Assembly (NCBI GenBank): GCA_963682005.1
Contig: OY820914.1
Location: forward strand, 4,712,001 to 4,776,000
From: CAIYUC01 sp963682005
Lineage (GTDB): Bacteria; Bacteroidota; Bacteroidia; Bacteroidales; FEN-979
Direction: 5' to 3'
DNA length: 64,000 nt
Position numbers and translations under genes: made by a program. This document shows, piece by piece, positions 42,556 to 51,762 of the stretch (the first letter of the stretch is position 1; each line of letters begins with the position of its first letter). Below the pieces are notes generated by a model that did no database searches, had not been told where the DNA came from, and worked only from the letters and a program-made list of their open reading frames with translations.

Positions 42556-43830
42556 TTACTGCGATTTTACCTGATTTTTCCCATCCAGAATGCTCCTTGC
42601 CTCAGCGATGGTGATCCTTTCACTTCCCCTGAAAGCGACAACAAAAGCGTCGGAAAATCCTTTCTTCTTTATGACATCAAGCAACGTTAAGGCATCGTCA
42701 AGACTGGCTTCATTCCCTGATGTATATTTATACAGACCCTGGTGACGATACATTTTTACATCTGAAAGTCCCTTGAATTTCGGATTACTCAACTTCATAT
42801 CACTTTTGGAAAGGGCAACCTGAATCCTGAATGAAACCTGGTCTTGTGAAGGACCCTGTTTCTTCTTATCTGCTGCACTCCCTGCCGGGCTTTTCGTTAC
42901 AGATTTCTGACCATCCGCCTTCTTACCTTCTGTCGCTCTGACTTCCCCCTTTTGACCGTCACCCCTTCTGACTTCTGACTTCTGACTATCCGGCCTCTGA
43001 CTATCCGACTTCTGACTATCCGACTTCTGATTATTCGCCACCACCTTTCCCACTTCCGCATGATTCTTTTCTTTAAAATCCCTGAAAGCCCTGAAAATTG
43101 CAGACGAAATGAATTCCTGGCCTTTGTCGGAGATCAGGAATTTTTCTTCCTCAGGATTGCTCAGAAAACCAGCTTCAACAAGCACACTTGGCATCGTGGT
43201 TTTATACAAAACCAGGAATCCGGCCTGCCTGACACCCCGGTCATTCAGCCCTACCCTGTCTTTCAGTTCGTCCTGAACTTCTGCGGCAAACTCTGTACTC
43301 TGGTCAAGGTTGGCATTCTGGAACATGGTGAACGTGATATAGGATTCATCTGAATTCGGATCAAAACCATTATACGTTGTTGAATAGTTCGACTCCATCA
43401 GGATCGAAGCATTCTCTTTCTTGGCAATATCGAGATTGGCCTGTGAGCGGTGAAGCCCCATAACATAGGTCTCAGCACCATGGAGTGAATGTTTATTGTT
43501 AGCGTTGCAATGGATCGAGATGAAAAGATCAGCATCATTCTTATTCGCGATATCTGCACGTTGATGCAGTTCGATGAATTCGTCCCGCTGCCGGGTAAAT
43601 ATCACCCTGACATCCGGATAGGTTTTCCGTATCATTTCCCCCAGCTTCAGCGCAATGCCAAGGTTAACATATTTTTCCTGCGTCCGGGCGCCAATCGTCC
43701 CGGGGTCTTTACCGCCATGACCGGCATCAATTACAACAGTCTGAAAGGAGTTTTTTTGCTGGGCACAGACCTCAGCAGAGGAAAGGATCGAAAAAAGAAA
43801 GAGCAACAGGGCAGAAGTAATGCGAAGCAT
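42556..43830 (-). CDS. N-acetylmuramoyl-L-alanine amidase with repeat-derived linker
   Basis: The protein has 424 residues with a signal peptide (MLRITSALLLFLFSILSSAEVCAQ). The Amidase_3 domain covers about 28-255: VVIDAGHGGKDPGTIG (first zinc His), DLFISIHCNAN (second zinc His) and PSVLVEAGFLSNPEEE (catalytic Glu). It cuts the amide between MurNAc and the stem peptide. Residues about 263-315 are a low-complexity linker (QKSDSQKSDSQRPDSQKSE and on) translated from a 7/8 bp repeat array. The C terminus (about 335-420) resembles a SPOR-like module (FRIQVALSKSDM, YKYTSGNEASLDDA) that would bind septal peptidoglycan. It is periplasmic and probably acts in cell division. Confidence 0.92.
   Translation of the reverse strand: MLRITSALLLFLFSILSSAEVCAQQKNSFQTVVIDAGHGGKDPGTIGARTQEKYVNLGIALKLGEMIRKTYPDVRVIFTRQRDEFIELHQRADIANKNDADLFISIHCNANNKHSLHGAETYVMGLHRSQANLDIAKKENASILMESNYSTTYNGFDPNSDESYITFTMFQNANLDQSTEFAAEVQDELKDRVGLNDRGVRQAGFLVLYKTTMPSVLVEAGFLSNPEEEKFLISDKGQEFISSAIFRAFRDFKEKNHAEVGKVVANNQKSDSQKSDSQRPDSQKSEVRRGDGQKGEVRATEGKKADGQKSVTKSPAGSAADKKKQGPSQDQVSFRIQVALSKSDMKLSNPKFKGLSDVKMYRHQGLYKYTSGNEASLDDALTLLDVIKKKGFSDAFVVAFRGSERITIAEARSILDGKNQVKSQ
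42905..43035. repeat. Heptamer/octamer array inside the amidase gene
   Basis: Units acttctg, actatcc and gacttctg alternate (7, 7, 7, 8, 7, 8, 7, 8 bp), decaying toward 42905. It is translated in frame as a Ser/Lys/Gln/Asp linker between the amidase and SPOR-like domains. Confidence 0.85.
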
Positions 43831-43889
43831 CCTAACTCACTGATAATGTTAAAGAATATTAAAATCCTCTTAGAATCAATTATTTTCCT

Positions 43890-43897
43890 TAGTTTTG
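43890..43897 (+). promoter_or_regulatory. -7 promoter box before lptD
   Basis: TAGTTTTG is an exact TAnnTTTG match about 97 bp before the TTG start at 43994. The -33 box is unclear. Confidence 0.35.
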
Positions 43898-43993
43898 AAA
43901 CCCGAAAATGCTGGCTTTTGGGCCTTGGATCAAAAGGTTCCATTCGATTTCAGAACAAAGATAGGACATTAACTTCAGAGTTACACCAAGAAA

Positions 43994-46639
43994 TTGTTAA
44001 CGAAATTATTAACAAGTTACTGTTTACGTTTCTGTTACTCGTTTCTCCTTGTTATGTTGTTGCCACATTTCATCCAGGGTCAGGATACGGTAAAGCAAAC
44101 AAGGGAGGACAAGATTATCTATGTTGACTCTATTACCGGGGACACAACTTCCGGAGACACGATCGCCAAAGACACTACGGGAATTAAAGCCAAGGCTGCT
44201 TCAGAAAAAAAAGCAGCGCTGAAAGCAAAAGTATCATACAGCAGTTTGGATTCACTCCGGTTTGAGATAAAAGAACAGAAAGTCTTTCTATACAACAAAG
44301 CAGTCATTTCCTACGAGGATATCAATCTTAAAGCAGATTTTGTAGAGATCAATTTCGCCAAACACATGTTTCATGCCAAAGGAGTACCTGATACTACTGG
44401 GAAGGATACCGGCGAACCTGAGTTCAAGGAAGGCGATCAGACCTTTCAGTCAAAGTCGATGAGCTATAACTACAATACAAAGAAGGGCTATATTAAAACT
44501 GTATTTACAAAGCAGGATGAAGGATACCTTCATGGAACCGTTGTCAAGAAAATGGAAAATAACATTACCTATATCAAAGACGGTTCGTACACTACCTGTG
44601 AACGGCGGGAAGATCCGCATTTTGAATTCAGGTTCGCCAAAGGCAAGGTAATCCCAGGCAAACGTGTTATCACCGGTCCTGCCTATATGGAGATTGCAGG
44701 TGTACCTACTCCTCTCGCCATCCCCTTTGGTTATTTCCCGAATCGTTCAGGACGGCGTTCCGGAATCCTTATTCCTACATATGGAGAATCTGCAAACCGT
44801 GGGTTCTTCTTTATCAATGGAGGTTATTACTGGGGGATCAGCGATTACATGGACCTTTACCTTAAAGGGGATATATATACCCGGGGAAGCTGGGCCGTAA
44901 AACCGACCTTCAACTATGCCAACCGTTACCATTACCGGGGGTCAGTGAATTTTGCTTATTCCGTAAACCTTACCGGAACTGTCGACGCCCCGGATTTCAC
45001 GAAGAAAAAAGACTTCCTTTTCCAATGGTCGCATGCGCAGGATCCAAAAGCCCGCCCGCACAGCAGCTTTTCGGCCAGCGTTAACATCATGAGCAATTCT
45101 TACAATACGAACAACCTGGTCGATAATGCGACAACTTACCTCTCCAATCAGTTCAACTCGAGCGTTAATTATGCGACAACCTTCGGGAATATCGGGACTC
45201 TGAACCTGAACTTCAGCCACAGCCAGAATACGCTTGACAAAACCATTAACATCAACCTGCCGCAGGTAGCTTTTTCTCTGAATCAATTCTTCCCGTTCCG
45301 GCGCAAATCACGGATCGGGAACATGAAATGGTATGAGAACATCGGTGTCAAATATAACCTCGATCTCCAGAACAGCTATACCACATCCGATACCATGTTG
45401 TTCAAGCCCGGATGGCAGAATCAGATGAGGAACGGAATACGTCATACCATCCCGATCTCCGCTTCGTTCCAGGTGCTGAAAAAGATCATCTGGACGAATG
45501 GCATCAACATCAATGACAGGATGTATTCACAAACCGTCCGTGAAAGTTTCATTAAGTCACCCAAGACCGGCAATGACAGCCTGGTCACTGACACCATTTA
45601 CGGATTCGCCAATGCATTCGATGCAAATTTCAATTCCACGATGAGGACAACGATATTCGGGATGTACCAGTTCAAAAATGGGCCCATTGTGGCAATCCGT
45701 CACATGCTGACCCCTTCTGTCGGGTTTTCATATACACCGGATTATGGGGCACCGGTTTTTGGTTATTACCGGTACATTGACAATGATACAAATACAATCA
45801 ACCAACAGAAATACTCGATTTTCAGAAATGGGATTTATGGCGGCCCGCCGGGACAAAAGTCAGGCCTGCTGAATTTCAGCCTTGTCAATAACCTCGAAAT
45901 GAAGGTCAGGAACAGGAAAGATACCGTTACCGGGACAAAAAAGATCATGCTGATCGAGAATTTCACGATTTCTACAAATTATGACATTGCCAAAGATTCC
46001 GTCAAATGGGCCCCCATCTCGCTTTCAGCCTATACAACTTTGTTCAAGTCACTAAAGATCACATACGGGAGCAGCTGGGATATGTACGCCCTCGATGCGC
46101 TCGGACGGAGGACAAACAAAACCGAATGGGAGGCTCATCACCGGTTTCTACGGCTCGATAATACCCGGTGGGATGTAGCCTTGAATTACAGCCTTGCGTC
46201 GAAAAAAGGGGCGAAAAAAAAAGTACCTGATAAAGGAGATTCCCAGGAATTAAAAGATATTATGGATCATTACGAAGATTATATTGATTTCAATATCCCC
46301 TGGAGCTTCAGCATTTCGTATAATTTCAGTTTTACAAAATCAAGGGCGAATGCATTGTCAAGACAGGAATCACTTGTTCAGACATTTTATTTTAACGGGC
46401 AGATGAACATCACACCAAAATGGAAAGTGAACCTTTCAACAGGCTGGGACTTTGTTCATGGTGAAATATCGTATACCAACATCCGTATCGACCGTGATCT
46501 TCATTGCTGGGAGATGCACTTCAACTGGACTCCAAAAGGTGCTCAGCAGCAGTGGAGCTTTTCAATCAATGTCAAAGCCTCGATCCTCCAGGATCTGAAG
46601 CTTGATAAAAAGAAGGACTTCAGGGATTTTGGAAACTAA
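43994..46639 (+). CDS. lptD: LPS-assembly outer membrane protein LptD
   Basis: The protein has 881 residues. It starts at a TTG at 43994, giving a signal peptide of about 30 residues (SYCLRFCYSFLLVMLLPHF to QGQ); an ATG at 44054 would cut off most of it. Residues about 70-230 form the OstA jellyroll (FLYNKAVISYEDINLKADFVEINF, GTVVKKMENNITYIKDGSYTTCERR). The rest (about 240-870) is a large barrel, including TGPAYMEIAGVPTPLAIPFGYFPNRSGRRSGI, a conserved LptD segment. It inserts LPS into the outer leaflet of the outer membrane. With the OstA-like protein nearby and an LptF/G permease at 62 kb, part of the Lpt system is present. Confidence 0.9.
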   Translation: MLTKLLTSYCLRFCYSFLLVMLLPHFIQGQDTVKQTREDKIIYVDSITGDTTSGDTIAKDTTGIKAKAASEKKAALKAKVSYSSLDSLRFEIKEQKVFLYNKAVISYEDINLKADFVEINFAKHMFHAKGVPDTTGKDTGEPEFKEGDQTFQSKSMSYNYNTKKGYIKTVFTKQDEGYLHGTVVKKMENNITYIKDGSYTTCERREDPHFEFRFAKGKVIPGKRVITGPAYMEIAGVPTPLAIPFGYFPNRSGRRSGILIPTYGESANRGFFFINGGYYWGISDYMDLYLKGDIYTRGSWAVKPTFNYANRYHYRGSVNFAYSVNLTGTVDAPDFTKKKDFLFQWSHAQDPKARPHSSFSASVNIMSNSYNTNNLVDNATTYLSNQFNSSVNYATTFGNIGTLNLNFSHSQNTLDKTININLPQVAFSLNQFFPFRRKSRIGNMKWYENIGVKYNLDLQNSYTTSDTMLFKPGWQNQMRNGIRHTIPISASFQVLKKIIWTNGININDRMYSQTVRESFIKSPKTGNDSLVTDTIYGFANAFDANFNSTMRTTIFGMYQFKNGPIVAIRHMLTPSVGFSYTPDYGAPVFGYYRYIDNDTNTINQQKYSIFRNGIYGGPPGQKSGLLNFSLVNNLEMKVRNRKDTVTGTKKIMLIENFTISTNYDIAKDSVKWAPISLSAYTTLFKSLKITYGSSWDMYALDALGRRTNKTEWEAHHRFLRLDNTRWDVALNYSLASKKGAKKKVPDKGDSQELKDIMDHYEDYIDFNIPWSFSISYNFSFTKSRANALSRQESLVQTFYFNGQMNITPKWKVNLSTGWDFVHGEISYTNIRIDRDLHCWEMHFNWTPKGAQQQWSFSINVKASILQDLKLDKKKDFRDFGN

Positions 46640-46640
46640 G

Positions 46641-46780
46641 TGAAATGGTGATGAAGTGATGAAGTGATGTAGTAATGAGGTGATGAAAACAGTGGAAAAT
46701 ATTCCTGCATTCTGCATACCTGCATTTTCAGTAAAGAAAATCATAATACATAATTCAAACCCATAATTCATAATTTAAAT
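46641..46780. repeat. Octamer and heptamer arrays between lptD and ridA
   Basis: 46643-46690 repeats gtgatgaa with changes (8 bp period). 46741-46780 repeats cataatt-like heptamers and ends at the ridA start. The middle is a run of cattcctgcattctgcatacctgcatt-type sequence. Confidence 0.8.
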
Positions 46781-47161
46781 ATGAAACGAATCATTAGAAC
46801 TGACCATGCTCCAAAAGCCATTGCCACATACAGCCAGGCTGTTGAGGTGAACGGCATGCTTTTCATATCCGGACAGATCGCTATCGATCCTGCAACAGGC
46901 AAACTCATTGACGGCAATATTGAGGATCAGACGGAACAAGTGATGAAAAACATCGGGGCGATCCTTGAAGAAGCAGGATATTCTTACCGGGATGTTATCA
47001 AATCCACCTGCCTTCTCAGTGATATGAAAGATTATCCATTGATGAATGTGATCTATGGAAAATATTATACCGCCGATCCTCCTGCAAGGGCTGCATTTGC
47101 TGCTTCCGGACTGCCTCTCGGTGCGTTGGTTGAGATTGAAACACTGGCTGTGAAGGGCTAA
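46781..47161 (+). CDS. ridA: RidA family protein (reactive intermediate deaminase)
   Basis: The protein has 126 residues, the family's usual size. It hydrolyses reactive enamines and imines made by PLP enzymes, protecting them from damage. The signature appears as APKAIATYSQAVEVNG at the N terminus, then FISGQIAIDPATGKLI, EDQTEQVMKNIGAIL and the C-terminal block PARAAFAASGLPLGALVEIETLA, which carries the conserved arginine and glutamate of the active site. It forms trimers in the cytosol. It is convergent with the CHAT gene, 4 bp apart. Confidence 0.96.
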   Translation: MKRIIRTDHAPKAIATYSQAVEVNGMLFISGQIAIDPATGKLIDGNIEDQTEQVMKNIGAILEEAGYSYRDVIKSTCLLSDMKDYPLMNVIYGKYYTADPPARAAFAASGLPLGALVEIETLAVKG

Positions 47162-47165
47162 ATCC

Positions 47166-49943
47166 TTACTGGTTCCCAACAAGCACATAAGGCGCCCAGA
47201 TCGAGGGGATCGCTGTTGCAGGGTTTGAGATCATGCGGAGCTTTTGCTTCCGCAAAGCCGCTGAATAGCTGTTCCCTTCAAGAACTGAAGAATAAAACCC
47301 CCTCATAAAATCCCGCGTATTCCTGTCTGTAATATTCCAGAGGGAATAAATCACATTTTCAGCACCTGCAGACACAAAACACCGTGCCAGTGACATGACC
47401 CCTTCCGAACGGATCACTTTTCCAGTACCGGTAGCACATGCGCTTAAAACGACCAGGAAAGTGCTGTCTAGCTTAAGATTGACGATTTCTTCCTGGCTCA
47501 GGATCCCATTCCAACTTTCGAATTGGCTGAGAGAATCCTTCTTCCCGGCAAAGATAAGTCCGGAACGCACCGGAAAATCCGGATCAATGCTACTGTGTGT
47601 TGCAAGGTGTATCAAGGAGAACGCAGATGCATGCTCAAGGAAATCCTGTTTCGTTGCAGCAGAGCCTAAAACCGGTCTGACCGGAAATCCATGTCCGCTA
47701 AAAAGCTCTGTTATCAAGGATATCTCTTCAGAAGCACCGGGAAGGTCATTGAAATTACTCGAAAAATCAGGTGCATATCCGGTAAATCCTTTGCTGATTT
47801 CATCGCTGAAAGAGACTGAATCCATTCGCCGCTGATTTTCCATCCAGATTGACGCAGAGAAATGGTAACTGATCTCAAAATCTTCAATAAGAAAATGTCT
47901 CTCCCCTGAACTTGTCCTCCAATGTTCATTGGTTATGAGGGATTCAAAAGGGATCAGCATCATAATATCATCGGGGACAATGATCAGCTTTCTTTTCCCT
48001 TTAAGATGCCTGAGAATGGGTGAAATCAAGGTAGTATAAAGCAAATGGCCCTTGGAATAAGTGCCTTCAATATCCGCTTCATTTAAAAAACACACAAATT
48101 TGCCGATTTCATGATAGAAATTCCGGCCCGTTCTCACTTTTTCAATGAAGGTACTATCCCGTGAAACCAGGAAAATTACAAGGGTAGAATCACCCATCAG
48201 GTATTCGACCATCATTTCATCCTTATCAAGGTACTTGCTGATAGTGTCAGGGGGCCAGCCGGAACATCGGTTTCGCATTTTTTTGAAGCCGGGGAACTCA
48301 GCTTCCATTCTTCTGTTCAGTGAATCGATCCCTAACGTGATATCCGTGATCCGGGCAAAATCATGGGCTGTGGTCCTCTTTTCTGCTTCGGTAAAAAGAG
48401 ACCCATCCGAAAAATGTTTTACCAGCAATTGAGTCTGTTCATCCCTCAATTTATCCAATTTTCCAGGAATATCAGATGGGATGGCTGATTTGCGCATGGA
48501 CGAATTTACCGACATTTTCCTTTGCAATACCTTACCCCTGGCTTTTTCCGACAATTCGAACAAGTAACCCGCATTTTTGCCCCCCGGGTATGGACAGCAA
48601 TCCAAACCGGCATTCACAGCATTAACAACCATGTCTTTGACGGGAGTATTAAAAAGCATCAGGGAATTATCACTGAAAAAACCCGGGGAGATGCTATCCA
48701 GCATCTCAACAGATGCTGAAAAACCTGCAAATGCTTCTTCCAGGCAATTTCTTTCAGAAGGGTTCCGGCAGCCATATTCGTAAAGTACAGATGCCTTCCC
48801 CGACAAGATCCTGAAGCGGTCTATTATCCTTGCAAGAGCATCAGGTCCTGAATGTACTTCATTGCTCTTATCATTCACTACAAGTGAGAGGGCATAATCA
48901 TAGCAATTGAATGACTGCATCCAATACATCTGCTTACTGAAACTTCTGGCGAGCATGCAGTAGAGCCGCGATATTTCTGCCGGGTTCAGGACAGGATCGT
49001 GTGAAAAGGAGGTAAGTGCATGGATAAGAGCAAGGGAACAGGAATCTTCACTGCCAATCATTGAATAGGTGGAAGCGGTATTCATGGCAAGCAGAATTTG
49101 TTCGGATGACGAGACATTCTCAGAATTATAATATGCAATTCCGGCTTTGTTATACATTGACAATGCTTTCCTGTACTCGCATTTCCTGAACCAGATGCTT
49201 CCCATGTTGAGAAAGAACCTTGCAGCTGTAACGGGATCCAAACTCATGGCAGGGGTCTGCATCGATTCGGCTTTCGTATAATAGAAGAGAGCCTTTTCTG
49301 CATCGTTCTGCTCAAGATAGGCAGACCCCGTGTTGATCAATAGCCTGTAAATCAATTCCCGGTTTGGACCCTGATCCTCGCTCAGGATAATCAAGGCTTT
49401 CCTGAAATATATGACCGCCAGTTCAAAGTCCTCACGGGCAAAACATATGTCACCCATGTTCATGAGGACCATTGCCGTCCAGGGATCGCTGTCCTTCCTG
49501 CTTTCAAGAGTTCTGGAATAATACATGATCGCCTTTTGCTGATCACCTTTCAGCAAATTACAATTGGCTGCCTGAAAATAAAAATCAGCAATTAAAGGAT
49601 CCTTCAGGTTCCCGGTTTGCTGGATCGATAAAATCCCTCGTTCCAAAACGGCCAGGCAACTGTCATACCTGCCCAGGGACAAGAGGCAGACCCCTAGCTT
49701 TAATTGTATTCGCAGCCGGGAATCCGGGTTAACCCTGTCGACAGAATCATCAAGATGTGTATTCCCCAGGTAATCCAGAAACTCATAATAAAAGAAAGCA
49801 GCACTGTCATATTGCCTGCAGGAAAAATAGTGTTCCGCCAGCGTGGCAAGACTTTCAGGATCGGCTGATGCATGATCCTGCGAATATAGCATTCCTTTGA
49901 AAAGCAAACAGGAAAGGAGAAGTATAGTGCATGCATTTTTCAT
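47166..49943 (-). CDS. Exported TPR-CHAT protein (caspase-like peptidase fold)
   Basis: The protein has 925 residues with a signal peptide (MKNACTILLLSCLLFKGML). About residues 25-400 are TPR-like helical repeats (SLATLAEHYFSCRQYDSAAFFYYEF, ALFYYTKAESMQ, KALSMYNKAGIAYY). The C-terminal CHAT domain (about 640-925) has the catalytic His in HLATHSS (near 783) and Cys in LSACATGTGK (near 836), then GVMSLARCFVSAGAENVIYSLW. Both residues of the dyad are present, so it may be an active cysteine peptidase. It is the last gene of an operon with an anti-sigma-like protein and an ECF sigma factor. Target proteins are unknown. Confidence 0.88.
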   Translation of the reverse strand: MKNACTILLLSCLLFKGMLYSQDHASADPESLATLAEHYFSCRQYDSAAFFYYEFLDYLGNTHLDDSVDRVNPDSRLRIQLKLGVCLLSLGRYDSCLAVLERGILSIQQTGNLKDPLIADFYFQAANCNLLKGDQQKAIMYYSRTLESRKDSDPWTAMVLMNMGDICFAREDFELAVIYFRKALIILSEDQGPNRELIYRLLINTGSAYLEQNDAEKALFYYTKAESMQTPAMSLDPVTAARFFLNMGSIWFRKCEYRKALSMYNKAGIAYYNSENVSSSEQILLAMNTASTYSMIGSEDSCSLALIHALTSFSHDPVLNPAEISRLYCMLARSFSKQMYWMQSFNCYDYALSLVVNDKSNEVHSGPDALARIIDRFRILSGKASVLYEYGCRNPSERNCLEEAFAGFSASVEMLDSISPGFFSDNSLMLFNTPVKDMVVNAVNAGLDCCPYPGGKNAGYLFELSEKARGKVLQRKMSVNSSMRKSAIPSDIPGKLDKLRDEQTQLLVKHFSDGSLFTEAEKRTTAHDFARITDITLGIDSLNRRMEAEFPGFKKMRNRCSGWPPDTISKYLDKDEMMVEYLMGDSTLVIFLVSRDSTFIEKVRTGRNFYHEIGKFVCFLNEADIEGTYSKGHLLYTTLISPILRHLKGKRKLIIVPDDIMMLIPFESLITNEHWRTSSGERHFLIEDFEISYHFSASIWMENQRRMDSVSFSDEISKGFTGYAPDFSSNFNDLPGASEEISLITELFSGHGFPVRPVLGSAATKQDFLEHASAFSLIHLATHSSIDPDFPVRSGLIFAGKKDSLSQFESWNGILSQEEIVNLKLDSTFLVVLSACATGTGKVIRSEGVMSLARCFVSAGAENVIYSLWNITDRNTRDFMRGFYSSVLEGNSYSAALRKQKLRMISNPATAIPSIWAPYVLVGNQ

Positions 49944-49989
49944 GGAGAATAAGGAACCATCAATTATTTATCAAACATACGCTTTTCTG

Positions 49990-50796
49990 TCAATTCTTCC
50001 GGTTAAGGAAAAATTTACCGAAATGGATGATCTGGTTTGCATGCATGAATTTGAAATAAAATAACCCTTCATTCAGAGCAATCGTCGGGACCTCCAGTTT
50101 GCTTGCTGTAAAGGGACCTGATTCAAAGACAGTTGTACCATGGTTGTTCATTATCTTCAATACCAGGTCAGTGTTCGTTCCTGACCTCCATGTAAAGGTG
50201 ATAAAAGGCTGATCAATGATATGAGCGGAATCGGCAGGGGACATGAGTAGGAAAGAGCCAGACCTTACATGTGTTCCCACCAGGCTTTCAAAAGCGGGAA
50301 AGGGTTTAAAGTTATCTGCAAGCAGATCTTTCTTTCTTCGTTCCGTGTTTGACTGCGACGCCACTGTATCAGATCGTGGAATCGAATTTCTCATTTTCTC
50401 AGTCAACAGATGGGTTGTATCTGTTCCCTTGATCCTGTTCAACGTACTGTTTCGACCCGCTGCCTGCTGTTCACTGCTTTTATGGTCCCTCGTTCCTGCC
50501 ACAAGGTAAAGAATCACGGTTATCGCCGCAACCAGCAGGAACCCTGCTGCCATTAACAGAATTCTCATGGCTCCTCCTTTGGAAGCAGAGTCATTCGATG
50601 CTTCAATGATCTTCCTCCGGAGATCGAGAAGATCCTGTTGCCTGAGTATCTCCTCCAGATCCCTGTCAAGGTTCACCTCAGCCCGCAAAGCCACATCATT
50701 TTTAAGGAGCTCGAGGAATTCCTTCAGTTCCTCCCCTGTAAGGTCGTGGTTTGTGTACCTGTCGATCAGCTCAGGTATCTTTTCTTTTTCAATCAT
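49990..50796 (-). CDS. Single-pass membrane protein, anti-sigma-like
   Basis: The protein has 268 residues. The first 70 are acidic and helical (IPELIDRYTNHDLTGEELKEFLELL), like the zinc-less N-terminal domains of Bacteroidota anti-sigma proteins. One membrane helix spans about 76-98 (MRILLMAAGFLLVAAITVILYLV). The rest is periplasmic and ends in a beta region (FITFTWRSGTNTDLVLKIMNNHG). The start overlaps the end of the ECF sigma gene by 8 bp. From position and layout I infer an anti-sigma factor that holds the sigma factor at the membrane; the sequence alone does not prove it. Confidence 0.7.
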   Translation of the reverse strand: MIEKEKIPELIDRYTNHDLTGEELKEFLELLKNDVALRAEVNLDRDLEEILRQQDLLDLRRKIIEASNDSASKGGAMRILLMAAGFLLVAAITVILYLVAGTRDHKSSEQQAAGRNSTLNRIKGTDTTHLLTEKMRNSIPRSDTVASQSNTERRKKDLLADNFKPFPAFESLVGTHVRSGSFLLMSPADSAHIIDQPFITFTWRSGTNTDLVLKIMNNHGTTVFESGPFTASKLEVPTIALNEGLFYFKFMHANQIIHFGKFFLNRKN

Positions 50797-51367
50797 ATGA
50801 TAAAAAATGTTTGCTCCTGGGATCAGAAAGTATTCGCTTTCTCAGCATTTTCTTGCACAGGTATTTCCTTGTTTTTGCATATTTCATATTTTTAAATCCC
50901 ATAATCCCGGCAATGACTTTCAATGGTGTTTTATCCAGGAAAAGCCTGAGCAGTTGCTGACATTCTGGCGGGAGTGTAAGGAAATGAACCTGGTATAACC
51001 GGGTTTTCTCAAGGTTTGCTTCATCAACCAGGTCATCGTCGTCGTTGTAATTGACGGCCGGATCCTCCACCATTTCCTCCTGGTACAAAAGCCTCCATTT
51101 CCTGTCGAGACGCTGCATCCAGATATTCTGACATACCGAATAGAAAAATGTTTTCAGGCTGCAGTTCAGGTTACCCATCCCTGATCCCGTCTTCAAAAAA
51201 AGCACGATCAATCCATCCTGAAAAACGTCCTCCGCATCCTGGTATGTTCCGGAATTCTTGGTCACAATCGATTTAACAAGAGGGAAATATTCCCTGTACA
51301 TGAACTTAATGCATGCACTTTTCTTTTCCCTTAGTCCTTCCAGGAGTCTTTGGTCAGTATAGTTCAT
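50789..51367 (-). CDS. ECF-type RNA polymerase sigma factor
   Basis: I start at 51367 (MNYTDQRLLEGLREK, 192 residues); the frame is open to 51496 but that extension looks non-coding. Region 2 is seen at about 25-90 (CIKFMYREYFPLVKSIV, DAEDVFQDGLIVLF, LKTFFYSVCQNIWMQRLDR). Region 4 is at about 125-180 (LPPECQQLLRLFLDKTPLKVIAGIMG). It would direct RNA polymerase to a specific regulon, probably including its own operon. The next gene overlaps it by 8 bp. The region-4 helix-turn-helix is less standard than in the sigma factor at 58.7 kb. Confidence 0.85.
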   Translation of the reverse strand: MNYTDQRLLEGLREKKSACIKFMYREYFPLVKSIVTKNSGTYQDAEDVFQDGLIVLFLKTGSGMGNLNCSLKTFFYSVCQNIWMQRLDRKWRLLYQEEMVEDPAVNYNDDDDLVDEANLEKTRLYQVHFLTLPPECQQLLRLFLDKTPLKVIAGIMGFKNMKYAKTRKYLCKKMLRKRILSDPRSKHFLSYD

Positions 51368-51762
51368 ACCGGTAAAATCAAGCATTAATCGGTCGGGACA
51401 GCGAAAGGTAATACAATTGTTAATAACTTTTATCAGATATTTCACGAAAAACAGAAAACATACTGGTTTTGTATCAATTACATCCATACTCATCAAAAGG
51501 ATGATAACTGATTATTTTGATTTCACTGCGCGATCTCAACCTTTCACTTTCTCACAAATGGAGTCATGCTGAAAGTTTATTATCCTGTCCGTAAAAAAAA
51601 ACAGGAATATGCTTTTCTGTTTATCATTTCGTTGCCCGAAATATTTGATGTGAATTTTTTTTTCACATTTAAATAATTTGTTACATTTACCAAACAGATT
51701 TTATCCTAATGACCACAGTGTTAAAGGAACCTGGTTTTTATCAATGACTAAATCCGATCAAA
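51368..51762. other. Intergenic region between divergent sigma-operon and TolB-like gene
   Basis: About 395 bp, AT-rich near the right end. I see no terminator and no exact TAnnTTTG; TACATTTA near 51682 is a near match for the plus-strand gene. A short ORF extension of the sigma gene (to 51496) lies here and looks non-coding. Confidence 0.4.

Noticed and set aside
43489..44127. Plus-strand ORF of 212 codons opposite the amidase
   Set aside because: It is a shadow of the amidase gene and runs into the lptD leader; no family resemblance.
51368..51496. N-terminal extension of the ECF sigma factor at 50.8-51.5 kb
   Set aside because: It shows no sigma-like sequence; the MNYTDQRLL start fits the family length.
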